Under the pieces are notes generated by a model. It was not told the DNA's origin and searched no databases. It saw only the letters and a list, made by a program, of their open reading frames with translations. 64,000 nt of DNA from JANQOH01 sp965243325 (lineage in GTDB: Bacteria; Pseudomonadota; Alphaproteobacteria; UBA7887), in NCBI GenBank assembly GCA_965243325.1, contig CBDEUQ010000003.1, positions 62,001-126,000 of the forward strand. The letters run 5' to 3'. Positions 1 to 8,183 of the stretch are shown here, piece by piece. A program made the position numbers and the translations under genes. Numbering within the stretch: position 1 is the stretch's first letter; each line of letters starts with the position of its first letter.

Positions 1-8
1 CGGGCCAT
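1..8 (-). CDS. possible 5' tip of a gene running off the left edge
   Basis: An ATG on the minus strand (8 to 6) follows a GAGGGAGGG Shine-Dalgarno-like stretch at good spacing. Only two and two-thirds codons are inside the window, so nothing can be said about the product. The 270 bases from here to the stop of the next gene hold no convincing gene. Confidence 0.25.
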
Positions 9-278
9 GCAGGACCCTCCCTCGAACTGCGTTGCGCTGCGGCCGGGGAAGAACCGCACGGCAATTCCCAATCTCTCGAACGAGGTCGCGGCAAGCCGCG
101 CCATCAGTGACACAAGCCGATCGCGGTCCGGGCCAAGCTCAGAAACGGGTGCCCAAAGAGCACGCCAGTGACGCGACGGCCTCGATTCCCCGGCCGTCGC
201 CACTTCACGGAACCGCCGCCGAAGGCACAAGCCCCAGTTACTTTCGCGACTAAGCCGCCGCGACACGGGGGTGGGGGC

Positions 279-1649
279 TCAGAACTGCCTGACGAAACTC
301 AGTTCGCCGCCGGTGCGCTTGTAGTCGTAGAGCTGGGCGTTGGTGTCCCGCTTCTCGTGCACCAGCGCCAGTTGCGGGCTGAAGCCCCGCACCGTGAAGG
401 CGCGGTTGAGCACCGAGAGCCGCAGCGAGCGCGTGCGGTCCGCGCGTGCCTCCCCTTCGGGGGTGAACGGCGCCCAGTTTCCCTTGTAGTCGGTTCGGCG
501 CAGTTCGCCGCTGCCGCCGACGGTGAAGCCCCACGGCAGCGCCACCGCGACGCCTGCGCGCACCCACCGGCGCTCGTGTCGCCAGCGCTCCGACTCCGGC
601 CGTTCGCGGCCCCAGCCGGCGTTGGCGTCCAGGCGCACGGTCGGCGCCGCGATCCAGGCACCGCCGAACGATGCGTCCACGACCGGGCCGTCGAGGTAGG
701 TCCGATCGCGGTAGCGACGGTCGTGCCACGACGCTCGCGCATGTGCCGTCACACGCCGCCCGAAGCGCCCCGCCGTCTGCAGCCGCACGCCGGCCTCCCG
801 ATGGTCGGGAACGCCGCCCAGCCAGCGCTGGCGGACGCTCGCGAGGACGCTCGCTTCGGCGTTCTCGCCCACGAGCACCCGCGGCCCCGTGTGCAGCGAC
901 AGCGACGTCTGGTCGAAGACGCTGCCGGCGTACTCGCGCCGCGAGGCGTCGGCGCCGGCGCGCAGCCGCGTGCGCTCGCCCAGCGGGTGCTGGTATTCGC
1001 CGCCGCCCCACACCGAGACGCCGATGCCCGAGGTCGTGAGGTCCTCGGCGTCGCGCTGGAACGGCAGGCCCTGAATGTAGATCGTGCGTTCGGACGACGC
1101 GGCGCCGATGTTGGTGTCGGGCGCCAGCGCCGCGCCGACGTACAGGCTCCAGCGCCGCCGCGCGCGGATTTCGCCGAGGAAACGACGCACGTTGGCGGTC
1201 ACCGCCGGTGGCGGGTCGCCGGCCAGCACGCGTTCGAAATGCCGCCGCGCGAGGCGGTCCTCGCCCTTGAGGAAGAACGCGCGGGCGAGCTCCAGGCGCA
1301 CGCGCACGAGTTCCGGCCGATTCACCAGCATGGCGCGAAACGCCTCGATGGCCTCGTCCAACAGCGCTTCGCGCTCAGCGTCGTCGCCGGTCGTCCGCCT
1401 CGACATCTCGACCGCCGACAGGCCGAAGAAGAACAGCGCGTCCGCCGCAACGGCCTCGCCCTCCAGCAGCGGCCGCAGCACGGCGAGCGCCTCGTCGAAA
1501 CGCCCCTCCTCGATCAGCGCCCGCGCTTCCGCGATGCCGGAAGCGGACGCCTCGGGAGGCGGCGGGGCGTGCTCGTCGCCCGCCGCCGGGACGGCGAGCG
1601 CGAGCAAAACGAAAGCCGCGAAAACGCGGCCTGGGATATTCGAGAACAT
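279..1649 (-). CDS. Slam-like (DUF560) outer-membrane protein with N-terminal TPR region
   Basis: A 456-residue protein with a signal peptide (residues 1-24, cleavage near AAG-DEH). Two to three TPR-like helical repeats (about 35-160) include LIEEGRFDEALAVLRPL and the ARAFFLKGEDRLARRHFERVL segment. The C-terminal half (about 168-456) is rich in alternating aromatic and charged strands and ends in Phe, as expected for a beta-barrel. TPR plus 14-strand barrel is the layout of surface lipoprotein assembly modulators, which move lipoproteins across the outer membrane. No substrate gene is adjacent in view. A TbpB-barrel lipoprotein, the usual client type, is encoded at 29449-30843. The family call is by architecture only; a generic DUF560 porin-like protein is the alternative. 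Confidence 0.7.
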   Translation of the reverse strand: MFSNIPGRVFAAFVLLALAVPAAGDEHAPPPPEASASGIAEARALIEEGRFDEALAVLRPLLEGEAVAADALFFFGLSAVEMSRRTTGDDAEREALLDEAIEAFRAMLVNRPELVRVRLELARAFFLKGEDRLARRHFERVLAGDPPPAVTANVRRFLGEIRARRRWSLYVGAALAPDTNIGAASSERTIYIQGLPFQRDAEDLTTSGIGVSVWGGGEYQHPLGERTRLRAGADASRREYAGSVFDQTSLSLHTGPRVLVGENAEASVLASVRQRWLGGVPDHREAGVRLQTAGRFGRRVTAHARASWHDRRYRDRTYLDGPVVDASFGGAWIAAPTVRLDANAGWGRERPESERWRHERRWVRAGVAVALPWGFTVGGSGELRRTDYKGNWAPFTPEGEARADRTRSLRLSVLNRAFTVRGFSPQLALVHEKRDTNAQLYDYKRTGGELSFVRQF

Positions 1650-1768
1650 GCTTCACACTCGCACACGTCGCGCGGCCGGACAAAGAAAAAAGACCGGTGG
1701 AAGACACGGCCCGCAGGCTGGATTTCGCGCCGTCCGGCGGTGTATGGAGCGCGGCGAACGGGGGGAGC

Positions 1769-3130
1769 ATGTTCGACAGCGTGCTGATCGCCAACCGCGG
1801 CGAAATCGCCTGCCGCATCGCCCGCGCGTGCCGGGAGCTGGGCCTGCGCAGCGTCGCGGTCCACTCCGACGTCGACGCCGGCGCGCTCCACGTCGCCGTG
1901 GCCGACGCCGCGGAGCCGATCGGACCGGCGGACCCGCGCCGGAGCTATCTCGACGCCGACGCGCTGCTCGCCGCCGCCGAGCGCTCGGGCGCCGGCGCCG
2001 TCCACCCCGGATACGGGTTTCTCGCCGAGAACGCCGCGTTCGCACAGTGCGTCGAGGAGGCGGGCCTGGCGTGGGTCGGGCCCGCTCCCGAGACCATCGC
2101 CGACATGGGCGACAAGGCCCGCGCCCGCAGCATCGCCGCGGCCGCCGGCGTGCCCGTGCTGCCGGGGAGCGCGCGCCTGCCCGCCGGTGCGCCCGCCGAT
2201 GCGGGCGCGGCGGCCGCCGCCGTCGGCTACCCGCTGCTGGTCAAGGCCGCCGGCGGCGGCGGCGGCATCGGCATGCGCCGGGTCGACGAGGCGGCCGCGC
2301 TCGACGCCGCGACGGCCGCCACGCAGGCGCTGGCCGCGCGCGCGTTCGGCGACGGCACGGTCTATCTCGAACGCCTGGTCGCGCCGGCGCGCCACGTCGA
2401 GATCCAGGTGTTCGGGTTCGGCGACGGCCGTGCGGCGCACGTGTTCGAGCGCGACTGCTCGATCCAGCGCCGCTTCCAGAAGATCGTCGAGGAGGCGCCG
2501 GCGCCGGCGCTGGACGCCGGCGTGCGCCGGGCGATGGCCGATGCGGCGCTCGCGCTCGCCCGCGCCGTGCGCTACCGCGGCGCCGGCACCGTGGAGTTCG
2601 TCGTCGGCGAGGACGGCGGCTTCTTCTTCCTCGAGATGAACACGCGCATACAGGTCGAGCACCCGGTGAGCGAGATGCTGACCGGCATCGATCTCGTCGG
2701 CTGCCAGCTCCGGCTCGCCCGCGGCGACGCGCTCGACGATCTCGATGGCGGCGCCGTCCGCGTCTCGGGCCATGCGATCGAATGCCGCCTCTACGCCGAG
2801 CGTCCGGCGAAACGCTTTCTGCCGTCGCCGGGGCGCATCGACGCTTTGTGCTGGCCGGAGGCGCACGCCGATCTCCGCATCGACACCGGCGTGCGCGCGG
2901 GCGACGCGGTGACGCCGCACTACGACCCGCTGCTCGCCAAGCTGGTCGCCCGCGGGCCGTCGCGCGCCGCCGCGCTCGCGCGCATGGCGCGGGCGCTCGA
3001 CGACACGCGCATCGAAGGCCTCTCGACCAACCGCGACTTTCTCCGGCGGCTCGTGGCGCACCCGCGCTTCCGCGCCGGCCGGATTTCAACCGGCTTCGTC
3101 GACGCGCACCTCGCCGAACTTGTCGGATAG
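1769..3130 (+). CDS. biotin carboxylase subunit of an acyl-CoA carboxylase
   Basis: A 453-residue ATP-grasp biotin carboxylase, which would carboxylate biotin on a carrier protein for acetyl-, propionyl- or methylcrotonyl-CoA carboxylase. It has the N-terminal IANRGEIACRI motif, GYGFLAEN, the glycine-rich ATP loop LVKAAGGGGGIGMR (about 158-171), the ERDCSIQRRFQKIVEEAP signature and the catalytic EMNTRIQVEHPVSE segment near 290. It stops after the C-terminal biotin carboxylase domain, so carrier and transferase must come from elsewhere. I chose the ATG at 1769 because homology begins there and GGGGGAG precedes it, although very closely. The 3' end overlaps cobK tail to tail by 45 nt. Which acyl-CoA it serves cannot be told. 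Confidence 0.88.
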   Translation: MFDSVLIANRGEIACRIARACRELGLRSVAVHSDVDAGALHVAVADAAEPIGPADPRRSYLDADALLAAAERSGAGAVHPGYGFLAENAAFAQCVEEAGLAWVGPAPETIADMGDKARARSIAAAAGVPVLPGSARLPAGAPADAGAAAAAVGYPLLVKAAGGGGGIGMRRVDEAAALDAATAATQALAARAFGDGTVYLERLVAPARHVEIQVFGFGDGRAAHVFERDCSIQRRFQKIVEEAPAPALDAGVRRAMADAALALARAVRYRGAGTVEFVVGEDGGFFFLEMNTRIQVEHPVSEMLTGIDLVGCQLRLARGDALDDLDGGAVRVSGHAIECRLYAERPAKRFLPSPGRIDALCWPEAHADLRIDTGVRAGDAVTPHYDPLLAKLVARGPSRAAALARMARALDDTRIEGLSTNRDFLRRLVAHPRFRAGRISTGFVDAHLAELVG

Positions 3131-3874
3131 GCGCCCGGCGTCGAGCCAGGCGGCCGCCGCCGCCGTGTCGGCGGCGTGCGGCGGGCCGGGCGGCGGCGGC
3201 CGGTCGATCATCAGCACCGGCAGGCCGAGCGCCCGCGCCGCCGCGATCTTGGCGTAGCCGGCGCGGCCGCCGGCGTTCTTCGAAACCACCAGATCGATGC
3301 CTTCGCGGCGCAGCAGCGCCGTCTCCCCGGCCTCGTCGAACGGGCCGCGGTCGACGACGACCCTGGCCCTCGGCAGCACCGTCTCGGCCGGCGGCTCGAA
3401 GACGCGCACCACCGCGCTGCCGCGCAGCCGGCCGGCGAACGGCGCCAGGCTCTGGCGGCCGACCGCGAGCAGCGGCCGCTCGCCGAGCGCGGCGACGCGC
3501 CCGGCCGCCGCCTCGACATCGGCGACGACGGTCCAGCGGTCGCCGGCGACCGGCCGCCACGGCGGGCGCACCAGCGCCAGGCGCGGGACGCCGAGCCGCT
3601 CGCACGCGGCCCCGGCGTTGGCCGAGATCGCCGCCGCGAACGGGTGCGTGGCGTCGATCACGGCGTCGACCGCGTGGTCGGCGAGCCAGCGCGCCAGCCC
3701 GTCGACGCCGCCGAAGCCGCCGACGCGCAAGCCCCCGGCGGGCCGCGCCGGCCGCCGCGTGCGCCCGGCCAGCGAGGTGACGACCTCGAGGCCGGGGCGT
3801 GCGGCCAGCGCCGCGGCGAGGGCGCGCGCCTCGGCCGTGCCGCCGAGAATGAGCAGTCGGAACCGCGGGCGCAC
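3086..3874 (-). CDS. cobK: cobalt-precorrin-6A/precorrin-6A reductase
   Basis: A 262-residue NAD(P)H-dependent reductase that reduces precorrin-6A to precorrin-6B in cobalamin synthesis, cytosolic. Family features are the start LLILGGTAEARALA (Rossmann loop), DAVIDATHPFAA near 70, PRLALVRPPW near 100 and the C-terminal VVSKNAGG with YAKIAAARALGLPVLMIDRP. Length matches CobK (about 250). It follows glcE on the same strand by 13 nt, where glcF is usually found, so it may be co-transcribed with glcDE. A second cobalamin gene, cobC, lies at 7200-8183, but no other cob genes are seen. Confidence 0.9.
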   Translation of the reverse strand: MRPRFRLLILGGTAEARALAAALAARPGLEVVTSLAGRTRRPARPAGGLRVGGFGGVDGLARWLADHAVDAVIDATHPFAAAISANAGAACERLGVPRLALVRPPWRPVAGDRWTVVADVEAAAGRVAALGERPLLAVGRQSLAPFAGRLRGSAVVRVFEPPAETVLPRARVVVDRGPFDEAGETALLRREGIDLVVSKNAGGRAGYAKIAAARALGLPVLMIDRPPPPGPPHAADTAAAAAWLDAGRLSDKFGEVRVDEAG

Positions 3875-3887
3875 GGCGCGCCGTCCC

Positions 3888-5096
3888 TCAGACGCCGGCG
3901 ACCATGCGGCCGGGGTTGAGCACCCCCTTGGGGTCGAACTGGCGCTTGACCCGCGCCGACAGCGCCGCCAGCGGCTCCGGCTGCGGCTCGAACACGGGCA
4001 CCCGGGCGCGCACCGCGTCGGGCGCGCGCACCAGCGTGGCGTGGCCGCGGCCGGCGACGGCGCCGCGAATCGCCGCCGCGCCGGCGTCGCCGTCCGCCGG
4101 CACCGAGAGCCAGATCAGGCCGCCCGCCCAGTCGAAGTAGCAGCGCCCGCCGCACGCCCGGGCCACCGCCGCCGCCGCTGCCGGCGCCGTCGACAGGCGC
4201 CAGACCGCGCGGTCGCGCGGTTCCGCGAGCAGCGCCGCGTCGCCGATCTCCCGCCACAGGACGGCGGAGTTGCGGCGGTGCAGCTCGTCGACGTCGCCGC
4301 GCCGCCCGAGCATGTCGCGGAGGCGCGCGCAGCGCGCGAGCACCGAGGACTCCGGGCCCTCGAGGCGCGCCGCGGTCACCGCAGCCGCGGCGTCGCCGAC
4401 GCGCTCGACGGCGGAGCGCGCCGCAACCTCCGCCGGCAGGTGCGCGAGGCCCGTGGCTTCGAGCGACGAGCGCGCCACCTCGCCGAGCGCGGCGAGGCCG
4501 TCTTCCGGCCCAAGTCCGAAGACCAGGACGGTGCGCGTCTTCTCCGGCGCCGGCAGCACCTTGAGCGTCACGTCGGTGAGCACGCCGAGGGTCCCGTACG
4601 AGCCGGCGAGCAGCTTGCACAGGTCGTAGCCCGACACGTTCTTGACCACCTTGCCGCCGGTCTTGAACGACTCGCCGCGGCCGTTGACCGCGCGCGCGCC
4701 GAGCAGGTGGTCGCGCGCCGCTCCGGCCTTGAAGCGCCGCGGTCCGGACAGGTTGCAGGCGAGCGTGCCGCCGATCGTCGCCGCGCCCGCCGGGGCGCCG
4801 AACAGCGGCCCGAGGTCGGGGGGCTCGAAGGCGAGATGCTGGTCTTCCGCCGCCAGCGCCGCGGCGATGTCGGCGACGCGCGTGCCGGCCCGGGCGCTGA
4901 GCGCGAGCTCCGCCGGTTCGTATTCGGCGATGCCGGCGAGGCCGTCGAGCGCCAGCTGCGCCGGCAGGTTGCCCGGCCGGCCGAGACCCCGCTTGCTCGC
5001 CGCGCCGGCGACTTCGAGCGGAGTCCCCTCCGTCGCCGCCCACGCCACGATGTCGCGGACATGGTCGTCCTCGGTGGGCCGGAAGCGCGACGCCAT
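3888..5096 (-). CDS. glcE: glycolate oxidase subunit GlcE (FAD-binding)
   Basis: A 402-residue FAD-binding subunit of glycolate oxidase, which turns glycolate into glyoxylate. It shows the PCMH-type FAD-binding core: GTLACNLSGPRRFKAGAARDH near 130 and GGKVVKNVSGYDLCKLLAGSYGTLG near 165. It ends with the shared FDPKGVLNPGRM motif. The frame stays open far upstream, but the real start is the ATG at 5096, which overlaps the glcD stop as TGATG and implies translational coupling. The iron-sulfur subunit GlcF, which normally follows, is missing; cobK sits there instead. Confidence 0.88.
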   Translation of the reverse strand: MASRFRPTEDDHVRDIVAWAATEGTPLEVAGAASKRGLGRPGNLPAQLALDGLAGIAEYEPAELALSARAGTRVADIAAALAAEDQHLAFEPPDLGPLFGAPAGAATIGGTLACNLSGPRRFKAGAARDHLLGARAVNGRGESFKTGGKVVKNVSGYDLCKLLAGSYGTLGVLTDVTLKVLPAPEKTRTVLVFGLGPEDGLAALGEVARSSLEATGLAHLPAEVAARSAVERVGDAAAAVTAARLEGPESSVLARCARLRDMLGRRGDVDELHRRNSAVLWREIGDAALLAEPRDRAVWRLSTAPAAAAAVARACGGRCYFDWAGGLIWLSVPADGDAGAAAIRGAVAGRGHATLVRAPDAVRARVPVFEPQPEPLAALSARVKRQFDPKGVLNPGRMVAGV

Positions 5097-6583
5097 CAGA
5101 ACCGCGGCAGGTCGGGGAACCGCACCTTTCCGCGGTGCACGTGCACGCGCCCGAGCTCGGCGCAGCGGTGCAGTTCGGGAAACAGCTTGCCGGGGTTGAG
5201 CAGTCCGCCCGGATCGAAGGCGCACTTGAGGCGCTGCTGCTGGTTGAGATCGACGTCGTTGAACATCGCTCCCATCAGGTCGCGCTTCTCGACGCCGATT
5301 CCGTGCTCCCCCGACAGCACGCCGCCGACCTCGACGCAGAGCCTGAGGATGTCGGCGCCGAACGCCTCCGCCGTCTCCAGCTCGCCCGGGACGTTGGCGT
5401 CGTAGAGGATCAGCGGGTGCAGGTTGCCGTCGCCGGCGTGGAACACGTTGGCGACGGCGAGGCCGTGGCGGTCCGAAAGCTCGCTCATCCGCCGCAGCAC
5501 CTCGGGCAGCCGCGCCCGCGGGATCGTGCCGTCCATGCAGTAGTAGTCGGGAGAGATGCGCCCCACCGCCGGGAACGCCGACTTGCGCCCCAGCCAGAAG
5601 CGCAGCCGCTCCTCCTCGCTCTCGCTGGCCCGCGCCGAGACGGCGCCGCAGCCCTGCGCGATTTCGTCCACCCGCGCCAGCAGTTCGTCGACCTCCACCG
5701 CCGGGCCGTCGAGCTCGACGATCAGGAGCGATTCCACGTCGAGCGGATAGCCGGCGCCGCAGAACGCCTCCGCCGCGTGAATCGCCGCCCGGTCCATCAT
5801 CTCCATGCCGGCGGGAATGATGCCGGCGGCGATGACCCGGGCCACGCAGTCGCCGCCCGCCTCGACGGTGGGGAAGCCGATCAGCAGCGCCCGCGCCGTC
5901 TCCGGCTTCGGCAGGATGCGGACGGTGACTTCGGTGATCACCCCGAGCAGCCCCTCGGAGCCGGTCAGCACGCCCATCAGGTCGTAGCCTTCCGAGTCCA
6001 TGTGCCGGCCGCCGACGCGGACCACCGAGCCGTCGATCAGCACGATCTCCAGGCCGAGGATGTTGTTCGTGGTGACGCCGTACTTCAGGCAGTGCACGCC
6101 GCCGGAGTTCTCCGCCACGTTGCCGCCGATCGAGCAGGCGATCTGGCTCGACGGATCCGGCGCGTAGTAGAAGCCCTCGGCCGCCACCGCCTCGCTGATC
6201 GCGAGGTTCGTCACCCCCGGCTGCACCACGGCGCAGCGGTTCGCATAGTCGATGTCGAGCACGCGGTTGAGCTTGGTGAGCGCGAGGCTCACCCCGTCGG
6301 CGAGCGGCAGGGCGCCGCCGGACAGGCCGGTGCCGGCGCCGCGCGGCACCACCTTGACGCCCATCTCGGCGCACGCGGCCATCACCTCCGACACCTGCGC
6401 CGTCGACTCCGGCAGGGCGACGACCAGCGGCATGGCGCTGTACGCCGTCAGCCCGTCGGTGTCGAACGCCCGCAGCCCGTCCGTGTCGTCGACCACGTTC
6501 TCGGCCGGCAGGATCGCGCGCAGCCGCGCGACGAGACGCGCGCGGTCCGCGATCACCGCCGCGTCGGGTTCGGGCATGCGCAT
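5096..6583 (-). CDS. glcD: glycolate oxidase subunit GlcD (FAD-linked oxidase)
   Basis: A 495-residue FAD-linked (S)-2-hydroxy-acid oxidase subunit. It shows VVPRGAGTGLSGGALP (about 78-93), SIGGNVAENSGGVHCLKYGVT (about 150-171) and GSEGLLGVITEVTVR. The C-terminal FAD-linked oxidase domain carries FHAGDGNLHPLI and GGVLSGEHGIGVEKRD. These segments place it in GlcD rather than D-lactate dehydrogenase Dld, though that family is close. It is the first gene of glcD-glcE on the minus strand and is coupled to glcE by a TGATG overlap. The ATG at 6583 (MRMPEPD) is supported by a GGGAGG sequence just upstream. Confidence 0.9.
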   Translation of the reverse strand: MRMPEPDAAVIADRARLVARLRAILPAENVVDDTDGLRAFDTDGLTAYSAMPLVVALPESTAQVSEVMAACAEMGVKVVPRGAGTGLSGGALPLADGVSLALTKLNRVLDIDYANRCAVVQPGVTNLAISEAVAAEGFYYAPDPSSQIACSIGGNVAENSGGVHCLKYGVTTNNILGLEIVLIDGSVVRVGGRHMDSEGYDLMGVLTGSEGLLGVITEVTVRILPKPETARALLIGFPTVEAGGDCVARVIAAGIIPAGMEMMDRAAIHAAEAFCGAGYPLDVESLLIVELDGPAVEVDELLARVDEIAQGCGAVSARASESEEERLRFWLGRKSAFPAVGRISPDYYCMDGTIPRARLPEVLRRMSELSDRHGLAVANVFHAGDGNLHPLILYDANVPGELETAEAFGADILRLCVEVGGVLSGEHGIGVEKRDLMGAMFNDVDLNQQQRLKCAFDPGGLLNPGKLFPELHRCAELGRVHVHRGKVRFPDLPRF

Positions 6584-6654
6584 GGCGTCACCTCCCGCCG
6601 CGCAGTGTGCGGCGGCGGCGCGGCGGGGTCAAACCCCCGGTCGGCTCCCGGGTG

Positions 6655-6780
6655 TCAGCTCTGGCGCGCCTTGAAGCGCGGATTGGTCTTGTTGATGACG
6701 TAGAGCCGGCCCTTGCGCCGCACGATGCGGCAGTCCCGATGCCGGCCCTTGGCCGACTTGAGCGATTTCAGCACTTTCAT
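6655..6780 (-). CDS. ykgO: 50S ribosomal protein L36, alternative zinc-free form
   Basis: A 41-residue basic protein beginning MKVLKSLKSAKGRHRDCR and ending NPRFKARQS. It aligns with the longer, C-minus type of L36 that lacks the complete zinc-binding cysteine set: only one Cys, at residue 17, is present. It binds 23S rRNA in the large subunit. In alphaproteobacteria this is commonly the only L36. It stands alone between glcD and the cobC operon. Confidence 0.93.
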   Translation of the reverse strand: MKVLKSLKSAKGRHRDCRIVRRKGRLYVINKTNPRFKARQS

Positions 6781-6843
6781 GGCGCGGTTCCGCGTCTCGG
6801 AGGGCGAACGTGGGCGGACGCATACGCGGGCCGGCGGCGCGTG

Positions 6844-7203
6844 TCAATCCGCCGGGCCGACCAGGGCGTTCGGCTCGCAGTACTCCAGCGACGTGAGCGC
6901 CAGGGCGAGGATCTCCTCGCACAGCGCCGCCGCCTGTTCCGCGTCGCGCCAGCCCGGCCAGTCGAAGACCCGGACGCGGAAGCGCTCGAACTCCTCGCCC
7001 GGTTCCAGGCCCGCGCCCGCCAGCGTTTCGAGAAGGACGGCCTCCTCCTGCACGTCGGGCCAGCGGTGAAAGCCGAGGATCACCCCCTTCGCCGGGGGGT
7101 TGTTCGCGTCGAAGTCGGGAAGCGGTTCCGCGGCGACGTTCGGCCGCTCGCCGCACGACGAGAGGGCGAGGACGGCGGCGACGGCGAGGCTTCTTGCGAT
7201 CAT
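6844..7203 (-). CDS. small lipoprotein of unknown function
   Basis: A 119-residue protein with a lipobox-like signal peptide (LALSSC, Cys at about 17), so a periplasm-facing lipoprotein is likely. The mature part has a GVILGFHRWPDVQEE segment and a Cys-rich stretch (Cys near 94 and 108). I do not recognise the family. Its ATG overlaps the cobC stop by 4 nt (ATGA), making it the last gene of the dctPQM-cobC operon. That position suggests a role tied to the transported solute or to the cobalamin precursor, but this is only context. Confidence 0.7.
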   Translation of the reverse strand: MIARSLAVAAVLALSSCGERPNVAAEPLPDFDANNPPAKGVILGFHRWPDVQEEAVLLETLAGAGLEPGEEFERFRVRVFDWPGWRDAEQAAALCEEILALALTSLEYCEPNALVGPAD

Positions 7204-8183
7204 GGCGCCCCCCCGGCGCATGCGGCGAGGCGCGCCTCGTCCGCGCCGGGAAGGCCGAAGCGCAGCAGCGCCGGGCGGTCGGCGAAGCGGCGGACGTAGA
7301 TGCCGCGCCCGCCGAGGCGCTCGAACAGGCCGCCCGGCGCGCGGACGAGTCGGAACAGCGGCGTGCCGCCGGCCGGCGCGCAGCCGAGCGCGGCGAGAAT
7401 GCCGTCCAGCCGCCGCGCCGCCTCCCGTAGCCGCACCCGCGCCGCCTTGCGCCACGCCAGGTCGGCGAGCGCCGCCGTGCCCGCCGCCAGCGCCGGGCCG
7501 CTCACCGGCCACGGGCCGAGCGCGCGGCACAGGCGCGCCGCCGTCTCGGGCGCCGCCAGCGCGAAGCCGAGCCTGAGCCCCGGCAGGCCGTAGAACTTGC
7601 CGAACGAGCGAAGAACGACGACGCCGGCGGGGAGGGGGCGCAGGCATGCCTCCGGCACCGCGTCGGCGAACGATTCGTCGATCACCAGCCGGCCGCCGGC
7701 GGGCACCCATTCGCGCAGCCGCTCGGGCGGCACGACGCGCCCGTCCGGGTTGTTCGGATTGGTCACGACGACCACGGCGGCGTCGCTGCGCGGGGCGTCC
7801 GTCGTCTCCGCCACCTCGTGCCCGGCGTCGCGCCAGGCGGCGGCGTGGCCGCCGTACGTCGGGCCGACGATGGCGACACGCCCCGGCGGCTGCAGGCGCG
7901 CGAGCAGGTGGATCGCCGCCTGCGCCCCCGGTGCGGCGGCGACCTGCTCCGGCCCTTCGACGCCGTAGGCGGCGGCGGCGGCGGCGCGGAGCGCGTCGAG
8001 GTCCGCCGCCGACGGCAGGCGGCGAAGCGATGCCGCGGCGACCGGCGGCGCCGGCCACGGATAGGGGCTCACCCCCGTCGACAGGTCCAGCCACTTGCCG
8101 GCGAAGCCGGGGAAGCGCGCCCGCGCCCAGTCGAGGTCGCCGCCGTGCTCCGGCGCCTCCGCCTGCGGCGGCCGGCGGCTCAT
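7200..8183 (-). CDS. cobC: threonine-phosphate decarboxylase (cobalamin side chain)
   Basis: A 327-residue PLP-dependent fold-type I enzyme that makes (R)-1-aminopropan-2-ol phosphate, the aminopropanol arm of cobalamin. Seen: HGGDLDWARARFPGF at the N-terminus, LDLSTGVSPYPWP, APGAQAAIHLLARL, VTNPNNPDGR near 140, and VLRSFGKFYGLPGLRLG near 190 with the PLP lysine in SFGKF. These match CobC/CobD rather than histidinol-phosphate aminotransferase HisC, the nearest relative. It overlaps dctM upstream and the lipoprotein gene downstream by 4 nt each (ATGA), so it is translated as part of that operon. Confidence 0.87.
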   Translation of the reverse strand: MSRRPPQAEAPEHGGDLDWARARFPGFAGKWLDLSTGVSPYPWPAPPVAAASLRRLPSAADLDALRAAAAAAYGVEGPEQVAAAPGAQAAIHLLARLQPPGRVAIVGPTYGGHAAAWRDAGHEVAETTDAPRSDAAVVVVTNPNNPDGRVVPPERLREWVPAGGRLVIDESFADAVPEACLRPLPAGVVVLRSFGKFYGLPGLRLGFALAAPETAARLCRALGPWPVSGPALAAGTAALADLAWRKAARVRLREAARRLDGILAALGCAPAGGTPLFRLVRAPGGLFERLGGRGIYVRRFADRPALLRFGLPGADEARLAACAGGAP

